Assembly (NCBI GenBank): GCA_019747735.1
Contig: JAIEQL010000012.1
Location: forward strand, 1-40,438
DNA: 40,438 nt
DNA from: Chthoniobacterales bacterium
GTDB lineage: Bacteria > Verrucomicrobiota > Verrucomicrobiia > Chthoniobacterales > UBA6821
Direction: 5' to 3'
Below the pieces are notes generated by a model. That model had not been told where the DNA came from. It did no database searches and saw nothing but the letters and a program-made list of their open reading frames with translations. This document shows positions 15,079 to 24,763 of the stretch, in pieces. The position numbers were made by a program, and so were the translations under genes. Each line of letters starts with the position of its first letter. Position 1 is the stretch's first letter.

Positions 15079-16329
15079 GTGGCTCTCTTTCACTACCAAG
15101 CCCTCACTCTCTCTGGTACTAACGAAGCCGGTTCACTCGAAGCAACTTCTCAAGGTGAAGCCTATCGACTTTTGCGGGAGCGTGGCCTTCAGCTCAAGTC
15201 ACTACAAGGAGAGGGAGGAGCAGCGAAGGAAAATAAAAAGCATCCCAAAAAAACAGCTGCTACCACGCCAACAGATTTTTCATTAACCCGTCTTACAACG
15301 CCACAGTTGCTTTTTTTTACTGAAGAGCTTGCAGAGCTCTTAGAAGCTGGGTTGCAGCTTGAAGGAGCGCTCAAAGTGATTGAACAGCGCCAAGAAAAAT
15401 CATCCGTGAAAGCTGCGGCTACCATTTTGCGTGCGCAAGTGCGAGAGGGAGTAAGCTTTTCCCGCGCATTGCGAGAATGTGGGCACTCTTTTGACCCTCT
15501 TTATTGCAACCTAGTAGCTGCTGGTGAGGCGAGTGGCGCTTTGCCTCAAATTTTAAAAAAGCAATGTGCTCATCTTGAGATGATTCAAGAATTGCAGAGA
15601 AAAGTAACCTCCTCACTCATCTACCCAAGCATTGTCTTTGCTTCGGCTATTGTGCTGATGTTTATTTTTCTCACGTTTTTAGTGCCTCAACTTTCAACAT
15701 TGTTAGGAAAAACCGGGCATAAACTTCCCATGATTACTCAATGCCTCATTGATGTGAGTGAGTTTTGTGGGCATTACTGGTGGGCCATCATAGCAGTGAT
15801 TGGAGCGCTCATTACAGGGGTAAGGCTCATGATACAGACTCCTTCAGGAAAAAAATGGTGGCATCGTGCAATGTTGAATATTCCTGTCGTTGGCCCTGTC
15901 TTGAGAACAAAATTTTTAGCAGAGACGCTCCAAACCTTAGCTACTCTTGTTTCCAACGGAGTGACCATGCTAACGGCCTTGCATCTCCTTCATGCGGCTA
16001 CTGGCAATGTCTATTTGGCTCGCTTGTTGCATAAGGTTTCAGGCTTAGTTAGCGAAGGAAGCAGCTTGGCTCGCTCCATGAAACGTGTGGGATTCTTTCC
16101 TCCAGTACTTATTGATATTTTGGGTGTAGGAGAACAGACCGGTGATATTGCAGGAGCTTTAGGCAGAGCCGCGCAGCGTTACGACCGTGAGCTTTCTAAT
16201 AAAATTCAGAATCTCACCACACTCATTCAACCAGCGGTGATCCTCTTGGTGGCTCTTTTTGTCGGCCTTGTAGCCTATTCGATGATTGCGGGAATTCTTA
16301 CTAGTGTGAATGCGCTAAAGACGCATTAG
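15079..16329 (+). CDS. Type II secretion / type IV pilus inner-membrane platform protein (GspF/PilC family)
   Basis: A 416-residue protein. It begins with the family start ALFHYQALTLSGTNEAGSLE and LLRERGL. Two GspF domains follow (about 75-195 and 275-400), each with a LxxGxxLxxAL-type pattern (ELLEAGLQLEGALKV; TLVSNGVTMLTALHLL). Three membrane helices are visible near 190, 235 and 390. The protein forms the inner-membrane base of a T2SS or T4P machine, working with a GspE/PilB ATPase. No GspE, GspG or secretin gene is near, so it is an orphan copy or part of a scattered system. Start is the GTG at 15079; no Shine-Dalgarno sequence is seen. Confidence 0.9.
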   Translation: MALFHYQALTLSGTNEAGSLEATSQGEAYRLLRERGLQLKSLQGEGGAAKENKKHPKKTAATTPTDFSLTRLTTPQLLFFTEELAELLEAGLQLEGALKVIEQRQEKSSVKAAATILRAQVREGVSFSRALRECGHSFDPLYCNLVAAGEASGALPQILKKQCAHLEMIQELQRKVTSSLIYPSIVFASAIVLMFIFLTFLVPQLSTLLGKTGHKLPMITQCLIDVSEFCGHYWWAIIAVIGALITGVRLMIQTPSGKKWWHRAMLNIPVVGPVLRTKFLAETLQTLATLVSNGVTMLTALHLLHAATGNVYLARLLHKVSGLVSEGSSLARSMKRVGFFPPVLIDILGVGEQTGDIAGALGRAAQRYDRELSNKIQNLTTLIQPAVILLVALFVGLVAYSMIAGILTSVNALKTH

Positions 16330-16367
16330 AGCGAGGCATTAAAGTTAGTATAGCCATAACACCACCT

Positions 16368-17777
16368 ATGGAATTAAGAACATCGTTTTCCCAGAAACAG
16401 AAAGAAAACAGAGTGGCAGCCAATGCTGCCGTGGTAAGTCCTATACAGAATAAGGCTGCAACGCGTAACAAATTTCCTTGGTTGGGGAAAACAGTAAGTT
16501 TGGTCTTTCCCCTGCCAATATTTAGGCAGCGCAAGCTTGCTTTATTGCCAAAGGAAGGACCTAAGGAGCATCTGATAAATTGCGATCCATTTAGCCAACG
16601 ACTTCAAGGATTACAACATCAAGCACAAAATCTCCTGAGCGACTATCGAGCACAAATAAAAGAGCCGCAAACACAGGTGGATTTAAAGAATTTAGAAGAG
16701 GCAGAAGAAGCGCTTTTAGATACAGAAGAATTTGTTCAAAAGGCCATCACCTCACAGGCTCAAGGGCACATAGAAACCGCGTTAGCTTATGAGAAAGTAG
16801 CCCACTATTGCTTGCTAGAGAGCAGGGCACTTGTCTCAGGAGACAAAGACATGGTTTTAACTTTAAGAAGCGCAGCTAAAGCGGCTTCTGGGGCAGGAGA
16901 TACCCTTCAATTGGCAACCATCTTAAAACCTCACCGGAATAAAGAAGCGGTAGCTTGTGAGCAAGAGGCTCGCTGTTACCTGCAGGAGGGGGAGGCACTC
17001 ATGTCAGGTGATAAAGAGAAAGCTTTAAATTTAAGAAGCGCAGCTAACGCAGCTTCTCATGCAAGAGATGCCTTTAAACAGGCAGCGGTATTAAAAACTC
17101 GCGGGAAAGAATATGAACCAACAATGCTCGCTTCTGAGAAAGAAGCTCATTATTGCTTGCTAGAGAGTGAGACGCTTGCCTCAGGAGATAAAAATAAAGC
17201 TTTGAATTTAAAAAAAGCAGCTCAAGCAGCTTCTCATGCAAGCGAGATCCTTCAACTAGCACTCACATTAAAAGCCCATGGGGATGCATACAAAGAGGCT
17301 GCACTAGCTTACCAGGAAGCAGCTTATTGTTCCTTGCAAGAAGGTGAAGAATTTGCATTAGGAACAACAGAGAATCTCAAGAATGCTGAGAATTTAAGAA
17401 ACTTAGTCGAAGCGGGTTCTCATGCAGGAGATGCTTTTGAAGAAGCAGTCTCATTAAGAGGCAAGGGGAATGAGCGAGCAGCACAAGCTTATGAGAAAGT
17501 AGCCCGCTATGAATTGCGGATAAGAGAAGCCTACAAATTAAGAACTACAGAAAGTCCAAGCAATCTTGATCATTTAATAATGGCAACGAGACTAGCTCAG
17601 CTTGCAGCAGAAGAACTCACTTCGCTCAGTTCCAATTCTAAGGAAGATAAAAAAGTAGAGCAGGAACAGTACAGCGAATATTGGCTTGCCTGGGCCCAGG
17701 TTTATGCTGATCAGGGAAAAGATGCAGGAGATAAGTTCACTTTAGAACGCTATTTGAAAGGGACCATTCAAGAGTGA
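16368..17777 (+). CDS. Alpha-helical repeat protein, unknown family (paralogue of the right-edge protein)
   Basis: A 469-residue protein that I do not recognise. After a mixed N-terminus with a short hydrophobic patch (KTVSLVFPLPIF, about 41-52), residues 140-417 are four full repeats and a partial fifth of 56-60 residues. Each repeat reads roughly AYxxAxxYxLxxxxxLxxGDKxKAxNLxxAAxAASHAxxxxxxAxxLKxxG. The unit predicts a helical hairpin of TPR-like character but is longer than a 34-residue TPR. The C-terminus YWLAWAQVYADQGKDAGDKF then TLERYL resembles the end of the protein at 38845. No signal peptide is evident. It lies 38 bases after the GspF-like gene. It may be a scaffold or interaction protein; function unknown. 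Confidence 0.75.
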   Translation: MELRTSFSQKQKENRVAANAAVVSPIQNKAATRNKFPWLGKTVSLVFPLPIFRQRKLALLPKEGPKEHLINCDPFSQRLQGLQHQAQNLLSDYRAQIKEPQTQVDLKNLEEAEEALLDTEEFVQKAITSQAQGHIETALAYEKVAHYCLLESRALVSGDKDMVLTLRSAAKAASGAGDTLQLATILKPHRNKEAVACEQEARCYLQEGEALMSGDKEKALNLRSAANAASHARDAFKQAAVLKTRGKEYEPTMLASEKEAHYCLLESETLASGDKNKALNLKKAAQAASHASEILQLALTLKAHGDAYKEAALAYQEAAYCSLQEGEEFALGTTENLKNAENLRNLVEAGSHAGDAFEEAVSLRGKGNERAAQAYEKVARYELRIREAYKLRTTESPSNLDHLIMATRLAQLAAEELTSLSSNSKEDKKVEQEQYSEYWLAWAQVYADQGKDAGDKFTLERYLKGTIQE

Positions 17778-17832
17778 AGTGCAACACGTACTAAAAAAAT
17801 AAAAAAGCTACAGAATTTAGGTTCAATATTCT

Positions 17833-20800
17833 CTAAAACCGCATCCCCAGACTCAGGAAGATATTTTGACTCATGAGATCCGAATTTCCTGCAGCGGCGT
17901 TATAGAAAAAGGAAGTATCCCATTTTTTTGCAAACTCCAATGAGCACCCAATGCCCGTATAGAGCGTGTCGCGAAGAGGGGCGCTGCTCGAGTTGTAAAA
18001 ATTGATCCCTCCAAGATTGGCGCTAATGTCGTAGGAATTTTGCAAAAATTCATGCTGCCAACTGAGATTGATTTGTGGCACGAGCACTAATTGCTTGTTC
18101 ACTTCCCAGCGATAAGCGACATGGGAGCCAAGGCTGTAAATCATACTGCTGGTGTTCCAAGAAACATTTTGTAAATCGAGCGATTGCGCTCCTGTTTCGT
18201 TAAAGGAAGGAACCCCAAAATAAGCGTATTGAAGATTCATGGTAGGTCCATAAGTCCAGTTCCCTTTTTTAAAGTCATACCCAGTAGCCACCATAGAATC
18301 TAGCTCACCAGCTCCTGGGTTGCCAGTTGCAGTGCGGTTGATAGTGCTAAAATTGATATTCCGTTGCATCGTATAACCGCTGTAGTCACCCCCAATGAGC
18401 CCATCGATGAAGAATCCTTTCTCTTTTTCTTGGCCGTAGGTTCCAAAGAGTCCAAAGCGAACGGTATTACCAATAAGATTGCCTGATGTGCTTCCGTTAT
18501 ATTTTGTGTAATCACCTTGATATCCTGAATAAATACCGCTGACCATGTGATCGTTCCATCGATAGGTCAATCCTGTTGTGACTCCGCCGCTCTCCGTGTT
18601 GTAGCTGGGAAGCATGTTGCCGCTGTTAGCTTGTGCAAAGATACCGCTTCCATCGATGAAGACGCCCCATGGAGTCTTGTTTTCAGACCGAAGGATGTCC
18701 TCTTTCTTTTGGTTTTGATTTTGACTGGGCTCTTGAATCAAGGGCATGTTTTCTCCAAAACCACCCATACTAAAACCACCCTCCTCCGCAATACGAGCTC
18801 CCCAGAGGCGCTGAATGAGTTCCATGTTGTTAGCGTTGGCTTGATTAAAGGCAATGGTGGAGAGCGACTGGTAAAGAGTCGGCATGATTTGATTAAAAGC
18901 CGTTGGATATTGCGATGTTGTTAGCTGATCCAAGGCTGTAGAAACGGTCAGCTCATCGCCACTGGTGGCTGGAATGAAGGTGTTGAGTGCCGTGGCTACG
19001 TTAGTTTGGTTTTGGTTTTGGGCTACCAGCGTGTAGCTTGCTGGGGCAAGGTATGCTGTGACATTAGGATCGGGATTATAAACAAGACGAATACGATCTA
19101 TGTTAGTGTTGCTGCAGGTAATAGTTTCAAAAGTGCCATCAATGGGGTCTGGAGAGGTGAGAAATTGATAAGCTGTTCCATAATTACGCGCTGCATTATC
19201 AGAAATATTAAAACGAACATTCCCACCAAGGGTTGTGAAACCATTAATTATAAGTTGGCTGCATCCTTCGCTTGTAATAGTAATTCCCAATGTTCCTGTA
19301 ATGGTTTGAACATAATTACCGTTAACTGTTAGTGTTCCAATAGTGATCGCATCACCAGGACTTACGGTGCCATTATTAGCAACGTTTCCATTGATAGTGC
19401 CATTTCCTTTTGAAGCTGCTCCTTGTTCGATGGTAGTGATGGGCGTTGTTTCTGTTCCATTAACAAGCAGGATTGTATTACTGTAAGCTGTTGTGAAATT
19501 ACTAGAAATTAAGGTGCCAGCAGTAGTGATATCTAATACGGTAGGCTCCATGCCGCCTGTGTTAGTAACTACTGTGTCATTGACGTAAAGCGTATTGGTA
19601 ATCATTGTACTAGAAGCAACAACTAAGTTAGTGCCACTCTCTACCCTGGCGTAGATAGCATTATTAGAAAGAATCAAACCAACCCCGCTGTCAGGGGTGG
19701 TGAAATTATTGATGTTGACCGTTCCTATTTGGTTAGTCCAATCGGCAATCTTAATTAAGCCATGACTGAGTATAAGAGGAGCAACACTATAAAGACCATT
19801 AGTTCCATCAACAAAATCTATGGTATTTACCGAAAGGTTATTACTTCCAGAACCTGCCGCTATCATCCCTCCTGAGTTCCATGAAAGAGTCTGGCTTATA
19901 AGAAGGTTATCATCAGCTTGCAAGGTGGCTCCTGAATCTAAGACTACCCTGCTTTCCCCCAAAGCGTTATCATTGGTTGTTTCTAAAATACCATAACTAA
20001 TTACCGTCGTGCCACTGTAGGTATTATTGCCACTCATGATCGTTATGCCCGAACCAAGCTGTTGAATGGTTCCATTCCCTGTAATGGTACTAGTAATAGA
20101 AAGAGTGTTTGTTTGATTATAGTTAATAGTTGCCGCTCCTGGACCCAAGGTGATAAGAGGTGTTGAAAGCGCTCCTGCAGCATCACTCCCTCCGAAAGTC
20201 CCAAAATTGAGGGTTCCTGTCGTGTTACTTCCACTAGCAATAATGAGGTTGCTTCCAACGTATAACATACCCTCTTGCGCAAGTGTTAAAGTACCTTCTG
20301 CTCCCGAAAACTCGCCTCCGATAGTCATCATAGAACTATTACTCCAAAGAGACCCTAACCCAGTAATAAGAGCCGTGTTGCTAACACCTGTTCTCCCTAA
20401 ATAGGCATTCTGGCTAGAAACAACACCTCCATTAGAAAGAACAAGGCTATTATTACCCCTCCCACCGATCTGTAAGTATTGCGTATTACTCCAAAGAGAA
20501 CCACTTCCTGTCACTAAAACATTATTATTTGTATTTCCATTTCCACGAGCAATAAAACCGATCTGATCGATAAGCTTTCCACCATTAGAAATGACCAAGG
20601 TATTAGAATTTCCACTACCAATATCACATAAAATAGCATTCAAACTAGAATCATTGTCTGTAATGAGACAATTATCTAAACGCCCGCTTAAATATAAAAA
20701 TTGAGCAATAACTCTCCCTTGGTTAGAAATAACTAATTCATTATTAGTTCCTTCTAAAATAATGGAGCTAGAATTACTCCAAAAAGAACCCATTCCTGTA

Positions 20801-21339
20801 ATTATACACTTATTATTCGAACCAAAGCGACCAATCCGATTATACCTTGCTTTGCTAATTAAAGTTCCTCCATTAGAAATAATCATGCTATTACCGCTTC
20901 CATAACAACCAACGAATAAATCCCCGAATAAATTCCCGTTATTATTCGTAGCAGAAACATTCCAAAAAGAACCTATTCCGGTAATAATTACTTGATTGTT
21001 AGAAGAATCACTATTTTGACCAATGAATGCATTTCCTCTACTAATTAAAGTTCCACCATTGGAAATAATGAGGCTATTATAGCTTCCATGAACACCTACG
21101 CAAAGAGAGTCTAGGCTATTAACTACTGTTTCTAAGTTAAAAATTCCAAGATTATTGTTGGTAGAGCTAGCATCGTAACCAATATAAGTGTTAGCGTAAC
21201 TATTTGTTCCCGAAGTAAAATTAGTCGTATTATTGGGGGTATTACTTCCTACATACAGATTGGAGCTTTGGGCTAAAAGAACTCTTGTTAGGAACAAAAA
21301 AAAGAAAGAGAGAACGAGTGTAATTTGGTTTTTACCCAT
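17833..21339 (-). CDS. Autotransporter (type Va secretion) with T5SS/PEP-CTERM-type repeat passenger
   Basis: A 1168-residue surface protein. A signal peptide (MGKNQITLVLSFFFLFLTRV, cleavage near LLAQ-SS) leads to an Asn/Ser/Gly-rich passenger. Residues about 40-370 hold repeats with NSLIISNGGTLIS and ITGIGSFWN-type lines, the T5SS/PEP-CTERM-associated repeat. A PATR-like beta-helix strand (SGNNTYSGTTVISYGILETT) and a long beta-helix follow. Residues about 888-1168 form the autotransporter beta-barrel, ending in GMRF with the terminal Phe expected for BAM recognition. The passenger is therefore displayed or released at the surface; its ligand is unknown. The gene starts 23 bases after an ABC ATPase gene, so they may share a transcript. 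Confidence 0.93.
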   Translation of the reverse strand: MGKNQITLVLSFFFLFLTRVLLAQSSNLYVGSNTPNNTTNFTSGTNSYANTYIGYDASSTNNNLGIFNLETVVNSLDSLCVGVHGSYNSLIISNGGTLISRGNAFIGQNSDSSNNQVIITGIGSFWNVSATNNNGNLFGDLFVGCYGSGNSMIISNGGTLISKARYNRIGRFGSNNKCIITGMGSFWSNSSSIILEGTNNELVISNQGRVIAQFLYLSGRLDNCLITDNDSSLNAILCDIGSGNSNTLVISNGGKLIDQIGFIARGNGNTNNNVLVTGSGSLWSNTQYLQIGGRGNNSLVLSNGGVVSSQNAYLGRTGVSNTALITGLGSLWSNSSMMTIGGEFSGAEGTLTLAQEGMLYVGSNLIIASGSNTTGTLNFGTFGGSDAAGALSTPLITLGPGAATINYNQTNTLSITSTITGNGTIQQLGSGITIMSGNNTYSGTTVISYGILETTNDNALGESRVVLDSGATLQADDNLLISQTLSWNSGGMIAAGSGSNNLSVNTIDFVDGTNGLYSVAPLILSHGLIKIADWTNQIGTVNINNFTTPDSGVGLILSNNAIYARVESGTNLVVASSTMITNTLYVNDTVVTNTGGMEPTVLDITTAGTLISSNFTTAYSNTILLVNGTETTPITTIEQGAASKGNGTINGNVANNGTVSPGDAITIGTLTVNGNYVQTITGTLGITITSEGCSQLIINGFTTLGGNVRFNISDNAARNYGTAYQFLTSPDPIDGTFETITCSNTNIDRIRLVYNPDPNVTAYLAPASYTLVAQNQNQTNVATALNTFIPATSGDELTVSTALDQLTTSQYPTAFNQIMPTLYQSLSTIAFNQANANNMELIQRLWGARIAEEGGFSMGGFGENMPLIQEPSQNQNQKKEDILRSENKTPWGVFIDGSGIFAQANSGNMLPSYNTESGGVTTGLTYRWNDHMVSGIYSGYQGDYTKYNGSTSGNLIGNTVRFGLFGTYGQEKEKGFFIDGLIGGDYSGYTMQRNINFSTINRTATGNPGAGELDSMVATGYDFKKGNWTYGPTMNLQYAYFGVPSFNETGAQSLDLQNVSWNTSSMIYSLGSHVAYRWEVNKQLVLVPQINLSWQHEFLQNSYDISANLGGINFYNSSSAPLRDTLYTGIGCSLEFAKKWDTSFFYNAAAGNSDLMSQNIFLSLGMRF

Positions 21340-21362
21340 TTAATAAAACCATATTAATTCTT

Positions 21363-22124
21363 TCAATCGTATGTCAATATCTCCTTAGAGTTAAAAACTT
21401 GCGTTAAGTAAATTTCTTCCAAGGGGCTTGCTTTTGGTGGTGTTGCTGATGGGATTCTGTTTTCTGAATAAAGTAACTTTCCTTTTTTAAGGATCGCTAT
21501 GTGAGTGCAGGTCTCTTCAATTTGGGTGAGCAGGTGAGAGGTGAGTAACACTGTTTTTCCTTGAGCTTTGAGTTGAGAGAGTAGGTGAGAAAAGAAACGA
21601 ATCCCTGCTGGATCAAGGCCCGTGGTGGGTTCATCCAAGATTAATAACTTGGGATCAGGAAGCAGTGCTTGAGCCAGTCCGAGCCGCTGCAATGTTCCTT
21701 GAGAAGCATGACGCACCGAGAGGGAGGCCACCTGAGTGAGTTGGAACTGCTCTAAGAGTTCTTTGCTTTTTTGGAGAAGAGATTTTTTTCCTGCTCCCGA
21801 GAAACTTCCATAAAAAAGAAGTGCTTCTTGAATAGTCAGAAAAGGCTCAAAAGAAGGCCGTTCAGGTAAGAAGCCAATGTGCCTTCGAGCGGTGACGTTG
21901 TGACTTGGGATGCCAAAGAGCGTAGCCGTTCCCTTGGTGGGTGAAAGAAGACCAAGTAAGATTTTAAGCAGCGTACTTTTTCCTGAACCATTGGGGCCGA
22001 GAATGGCCATGATTGCTCCACAAGGAACTGTGAGCGAAAGATCTTCTAGAGCTGTTGTAAGCTTGTTGGAAAAAGGAGTGCGAAAAGTTTTGGTTAGATG
22101 CTCAATCTGAATAGCGGCAGTCAC
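21363..22124 (-). CDS. ABC transporter ATP-binding protein
   Basis: A 253-residue nucleotide-binding subunit. Walker A is GPNGSGKSTLLK, Walker B is LLILDEPTTGLDP, and the switch His is in LLTSHLL. The signature motif is degenerate: ASQGTLQRLGLAQALL instead of LSGGQ. This is a variant commonly seen in ABC-2 type exporters, which read xSxGxxQRLxLA. The permease partner is not adjacent, so it is either elsewhere or lost. The GTG start at 22124 precedes MTAAIQIEHLTKTF. It lies between acyP and the autotransporter gene with short gaps, on the same strand. Substrate unknown. Confidence 0.9.
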   Translation of the reverse strand: MTAAIQIEHLTKTFRTPFSNKLTTALEDLSLTVPCGAIMAILGPNGSGKSTLLKILLGLLSPTKGTATLFGIPSHNVTARRHIGFLPERPSFEPFLTIQEALLFYGSFSGAGKKSLLQKSKELLEQFQLTQVASLSVRHASQGTLQRLGLAQALLPDPKLLILDEPTTGLDPAGIRFFSHLLSQLKAQGKTVLLTSHLLTQIEETCTHIAILKKGKLLYSENRIPSATPPKASPLEEIYLTQVFNSKEILTYD

Positions 22125-22137
22125 AGTTCACAAAAGT

Positions 22138-22413
22138 TCATAGAATTTGAAATCCGCGGAGAGATAGTCTGGTAGCAGGATCTACTGCCTCCTCTTGCAC
22201 CAATGCAATATGCCCTTTCAAAGAACTTTCGCTAAGTGCAGTGAGAAATTCCTCTATCTCTTTTTCCACTCCACTGACGAAAAGTTCAACCCGTCCATCG
22301 GGAAGGTTTTTGACATAACCAAGTACCTCATAGCCTCGGGCAATGCCTAAAACAGTGGCTCGAAAGCCAACACCTTGAACTTTTCCTGTATAGTGAAGGA
22401 GGCGGGAAGTCAT
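22138..22413 (-). CDS. acyP: Acylphosphatase
   Basis: A 91-residue enzyme that hydrolyses acyl phosphates such as acetyl or carbamoyl phosphate. Both catalytic residues are visible: the Arg in GKVQGVGFRATV and the Asn in GYVKNLPDGRVEL. The length and ferredoxin-like pattern are standard. The ATG at 22413 is immediately preceded by a CTTCAACTT leader repeat. It is the first gene of a minus-strand run with the ABC ATPase and the autotransporter. Confidence 0.95.
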   Translation of the reverse strand: MTSRLLHYTGKVQGVGFRATVLGIARGYEVLGYVKNLPDGRVELFVSGVEKEIEEFLTALSESSLKGHIALVQEEAVDPATRLSLRGFQIL

Positions 22414-22414
22414 G

Positions 22415-22546
22415 AAGAGTTGAAGTGAAAAGTTGAAGTTGAAGTAAGAGTCTAAAAGTTAAACCTTCACGGGTGTTTAATGAGTATCATCAATCAATTT
22501 ATTTGCCATTAAGCAAATTTGAAAAAACTTTTAACTTCAACTTTTT
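22415..22546. repeat. CTTCAACTT leader repeats before acyP, in inverted pair with a copy at the proA 3' end
   Basis: On the minus strand, 22446-22415 reads CTTCAACTTCAACTTTTCAC then TTCAACTC, against the acyP ATG. A second copy (22528-22546, plus-strand sense, CTTTTAACTTCAACTTTTT) lies at the proA stop codon. Together they form an inverted repeat (AAAAGTTGAAGTT with AACTTCAACTTTT) across the acyP-proA gap. Confidence 0.6.
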
Positions 22547-23828
22547 ATGGCCGCACCTGCCCCGTCCCTCGAATAAGATATTTGTAGCTGGTTAGCTCTT
22601 CAAGGCCCATGGGGCCTCGCGCATGAAGTTTCTCGGTACTAATACCAATCTCAGCGCCAAAACCGAATTCTCCTCCATCGGTAAACCGAGTCGAGGCGTT
22701 CCAATAAACAGTAGCACTATCAACATCTTTTAAAAATTGTTCTGCGTGCTCCTTGTTCTCCGTAATGATGAGGTCGCTATGGTGCGAGCCATGGGATTCG
22801 ATGTGCTCAATGGCTTCTTCGAGCGAGTCGACAATTTTTACAGCTAAGATCAGTGCCAGAAACTCTGTGAAAAAATCCTTTTCTCTCGCCGGTTCAATCT
22901 GAGCTGTAAAGCGGCTTCTTACCTTGGGTGGAAGAAGGGTGAGGGTATCTTCATCACAGCGCAGCGTTACTCCTGCCTGGAGCAATGCTTGCGCGGGTTC
23001 TTTTAAAAAAGAGGGAGCAATGCTGCGATGAAGAAGGACTGTTTCAATAGCATTGCAAGCACTGGGGCGTTGGCATTTGGCATTGAGGAGAATTTTTTCA
23101 GCCATCGCCAAATCTGTCTCTTCATCAACATAGGCACTGCAAATGCCATCGTTGTGTTTGATGACAGGCATGCGAGCGTGACGGGTGACTGTTTCGATGA
23201 GCCCTTTGCCTCCGCGAGGAATAATGCAATGGAGATATTCATCCATCTCACAGAGGATTTGTACAGCTTCACGATCGGTTACAGGAACAAGCTGAATGGA
23301 GGCTGCAGGGAGCCCTGCCGATTCTAATCCCTTTTGCAGAGAGGTTGCAATGGCCTTGTTAGAGTGAAATGCCTCAGAGCCGCCGCGTAAGATACACACA
23401 TTGCCTGCTTTGAGGCAGAGTATTGCTGCATCAGCAGTGACGTTGGGACGTGATTCATAAATGATACCAATGACCCCAATAGGCACTGTTATTTTTTGAA
23501 ACAACAATCCATCGGGACGTCTCCATTCTTTTAAAACTTTTCCAACGGGATCAGGAAGCTTTGCTGCTGTACGAATGCCCTCGGCCATTCCTGTGATACG
23601 CTCTGGAGTGAGCCTCAACCGATCAATCATGGAAGGAGAGAGCCCAGCTGTAGCGGCAGCTTCGGTGTCCTGCTCATTGGCTTCCAAGATTTTCTTTTCG
23701 TCGGCCAGCATTTGATCAGCCATGGCGAGCAAGGCTCTATTTTTTTGCTCAGTGCTGCTGGTAGCCAGAGTAGAAGAGGCTTTGCGGGCGGCTTGGCCAA
23801 GAGAGTGTAGTTGGGCAGTGAGGTTCAT
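22545..23828 (-). CDS. proA: Gamma-glutamyl phosphate reductase
   Basis: A 427-residue NADPH-dependent enzyme for the second step of proline synthesis. The catalytic Cys lies in NAKCQRPSACNAIETVL. The aldehyde-dehydrogenase fold motifs IGVIGIIYESRPNVTADAA and LRGGSEAFHSN, and the late HARGPMGLEELTSYKY, are all typical of ProA. The ATG at 23828 gives the normal N-terminus MNLTAQLHSLGQAAR; a TTG seven codons upstream is less likely. proB is not in the window. Both the enzyme and its length are ordinary. Confidence 0.97.
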   Translation of the reverse strand: MNLTAQLHSLGQAARKASSTLATSSTEQKNRALLAMADQMLADEKKILEANEQDTEAAATAGLSPSMIDRLRLTPERITGMAEGIRTAAKLPDPVGKVLKEWRRPDGLLFQKITVPIGVIGIIYESRPNVTADAAILCLKAGNVCILRGGSEAFHSNKAIATSLQKGLESAGLPAASIQLVPVTDREAVQILCEMDEYLHCIIPRGGKGLIETVTRHARMPVIKHNDGICSAYVDEETDLAMAEKILLNAKCQRPSACNAIETVLLHRSIAPSFLKEPAQALLQAGVTLRCDEDTLTLLPPKVRSRFTAQIEPAREKDFFTEFLALILAVKIVDSLEEAIEHIESHGSHHSDLIITENKEHAEQFLKDVDSATVYWNASTRFTDGGEFGFGAEIGISTEKLHARGPMGLEELTSYKYLIRGTGQVRP

Positions 23829-23920
23829 GGCTCTCAACCAGAATAACAACTAATGAAGATGCTTTGCACCATAATAAAGAAGAATTTGTTTTTTATCTTT
23901 AGAAGCTTAGGCTTTACTTT

Positions 23921-24760
23921 TTGATGATGAAATTTTCATTGGCTTTCGTGCTCTTTTTCTGTTTTGGAATTATTGCAATAATCGCTGCAACTCCTTCTAC
24001 TAACAGCCTGCAGAGCGGATTGGAAGAGAGTGCGCGGGATCATATGCTCGAAGAGCTTGGGGTCAATGACATCACCACTCCTTTGGTAGGAAAGGTGTTT
24101 CATGATCTGGAGCTCTTTCAACCGCCTCCCATGGAAGAGATCAAAGCTTTTGATAACAATGCAACTTTTACCAGTCGTCTGCAAACAGCCCTGCAGTTTG
24201 GGGCCCTTGTAGCCAATGGCTTTGTAGCCACCGTTGCCCGCCAGCAGGCCTTGATTCTACAGATTGGTCAGGCTCTTATCAAAAATGCCAATGCGCTCGC
24301 AGCGGGAGAAAAATTAGTTTACCGCAGCAAAAGTCTTTTTGAGCTCAGTGAACGTGAGGATTGGCAGGGACTTCGTGAAGAACTCAATCGTTGTCAAAGT
24401 GAAGTGGAGGCCTCCATGATTCAACTTCACGACGGCGAGATGGCTGATTTAATAAGCCTTGGCGGCTGGTTACGTGGTTTTCAATTAGCAGCTCATGTAA
24501 CTGCCAATTACTATACACAAGAAAAAGCAAAGGTCTTAGTTCAGTTGCCCGTCATGGATTATTTTATTGAGCGGATGAATACACTCAATCCCAAGGTCAA
24601 ACAAAGAGCACTTGTTGTGAAATTGACTGCTAATTTAAAGACGATCAGAGGTATTGCGGCTCAAAACCCAGTGCCAACGGTGAGTGACGTCAAAGAATTA
24701 GAGCGTCTTGCGACGGAGGCAATGAAAGAAGCGCTTTCGCATCAGGGGGAGGAGCGTTAG
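23921..24760 (+). CDS. Exported helical protein of unknown function
   Basis: A 279-residue protein with a clear signal peptide (KFSLAFVLFFCFGIIAIIAA, cleavage after about residue 22). It is otherwise predicted almost entirely helical, with a central Ala-rich segment (RLQTALQFGALVANGFVATV) and later coiled-coil-like stretches (YRSKSLFELSEREDWQGLRE). No catalytic motif is seen, and I do not recognise the family. The mature part is probably periplasmic. Start is the ATG at 23921 (others at 23924 and 23927). It is divergent from proA and convergent with the next gene, 3 bases between the stops. Confidence 0.75.
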   Translation: MMMKFSLAFVLFFCFGIIAIIAATPSTNSLQSGLEESARDHMLEELGVNDITTPLVGKVFHDLELFQPPPMEEIKAFDNNATFTSRLQTALQFGALVANGFVATVARQQALILQIGQALIKNANALAAGEKLVYRSKSLFELSEREDWQGLREELNRCQSEVEASMIQLHDGEMADLISLGGWLRGFQLAAHVTANYYTQEKAKVLVQLPVMDYFIERMNTLNPKVKQRALVVKLTANLKTIRGIAAQNPVPTVSDVKELERLATEAMKEALSHQGEER

Positions 24761-24763
24761 CGA

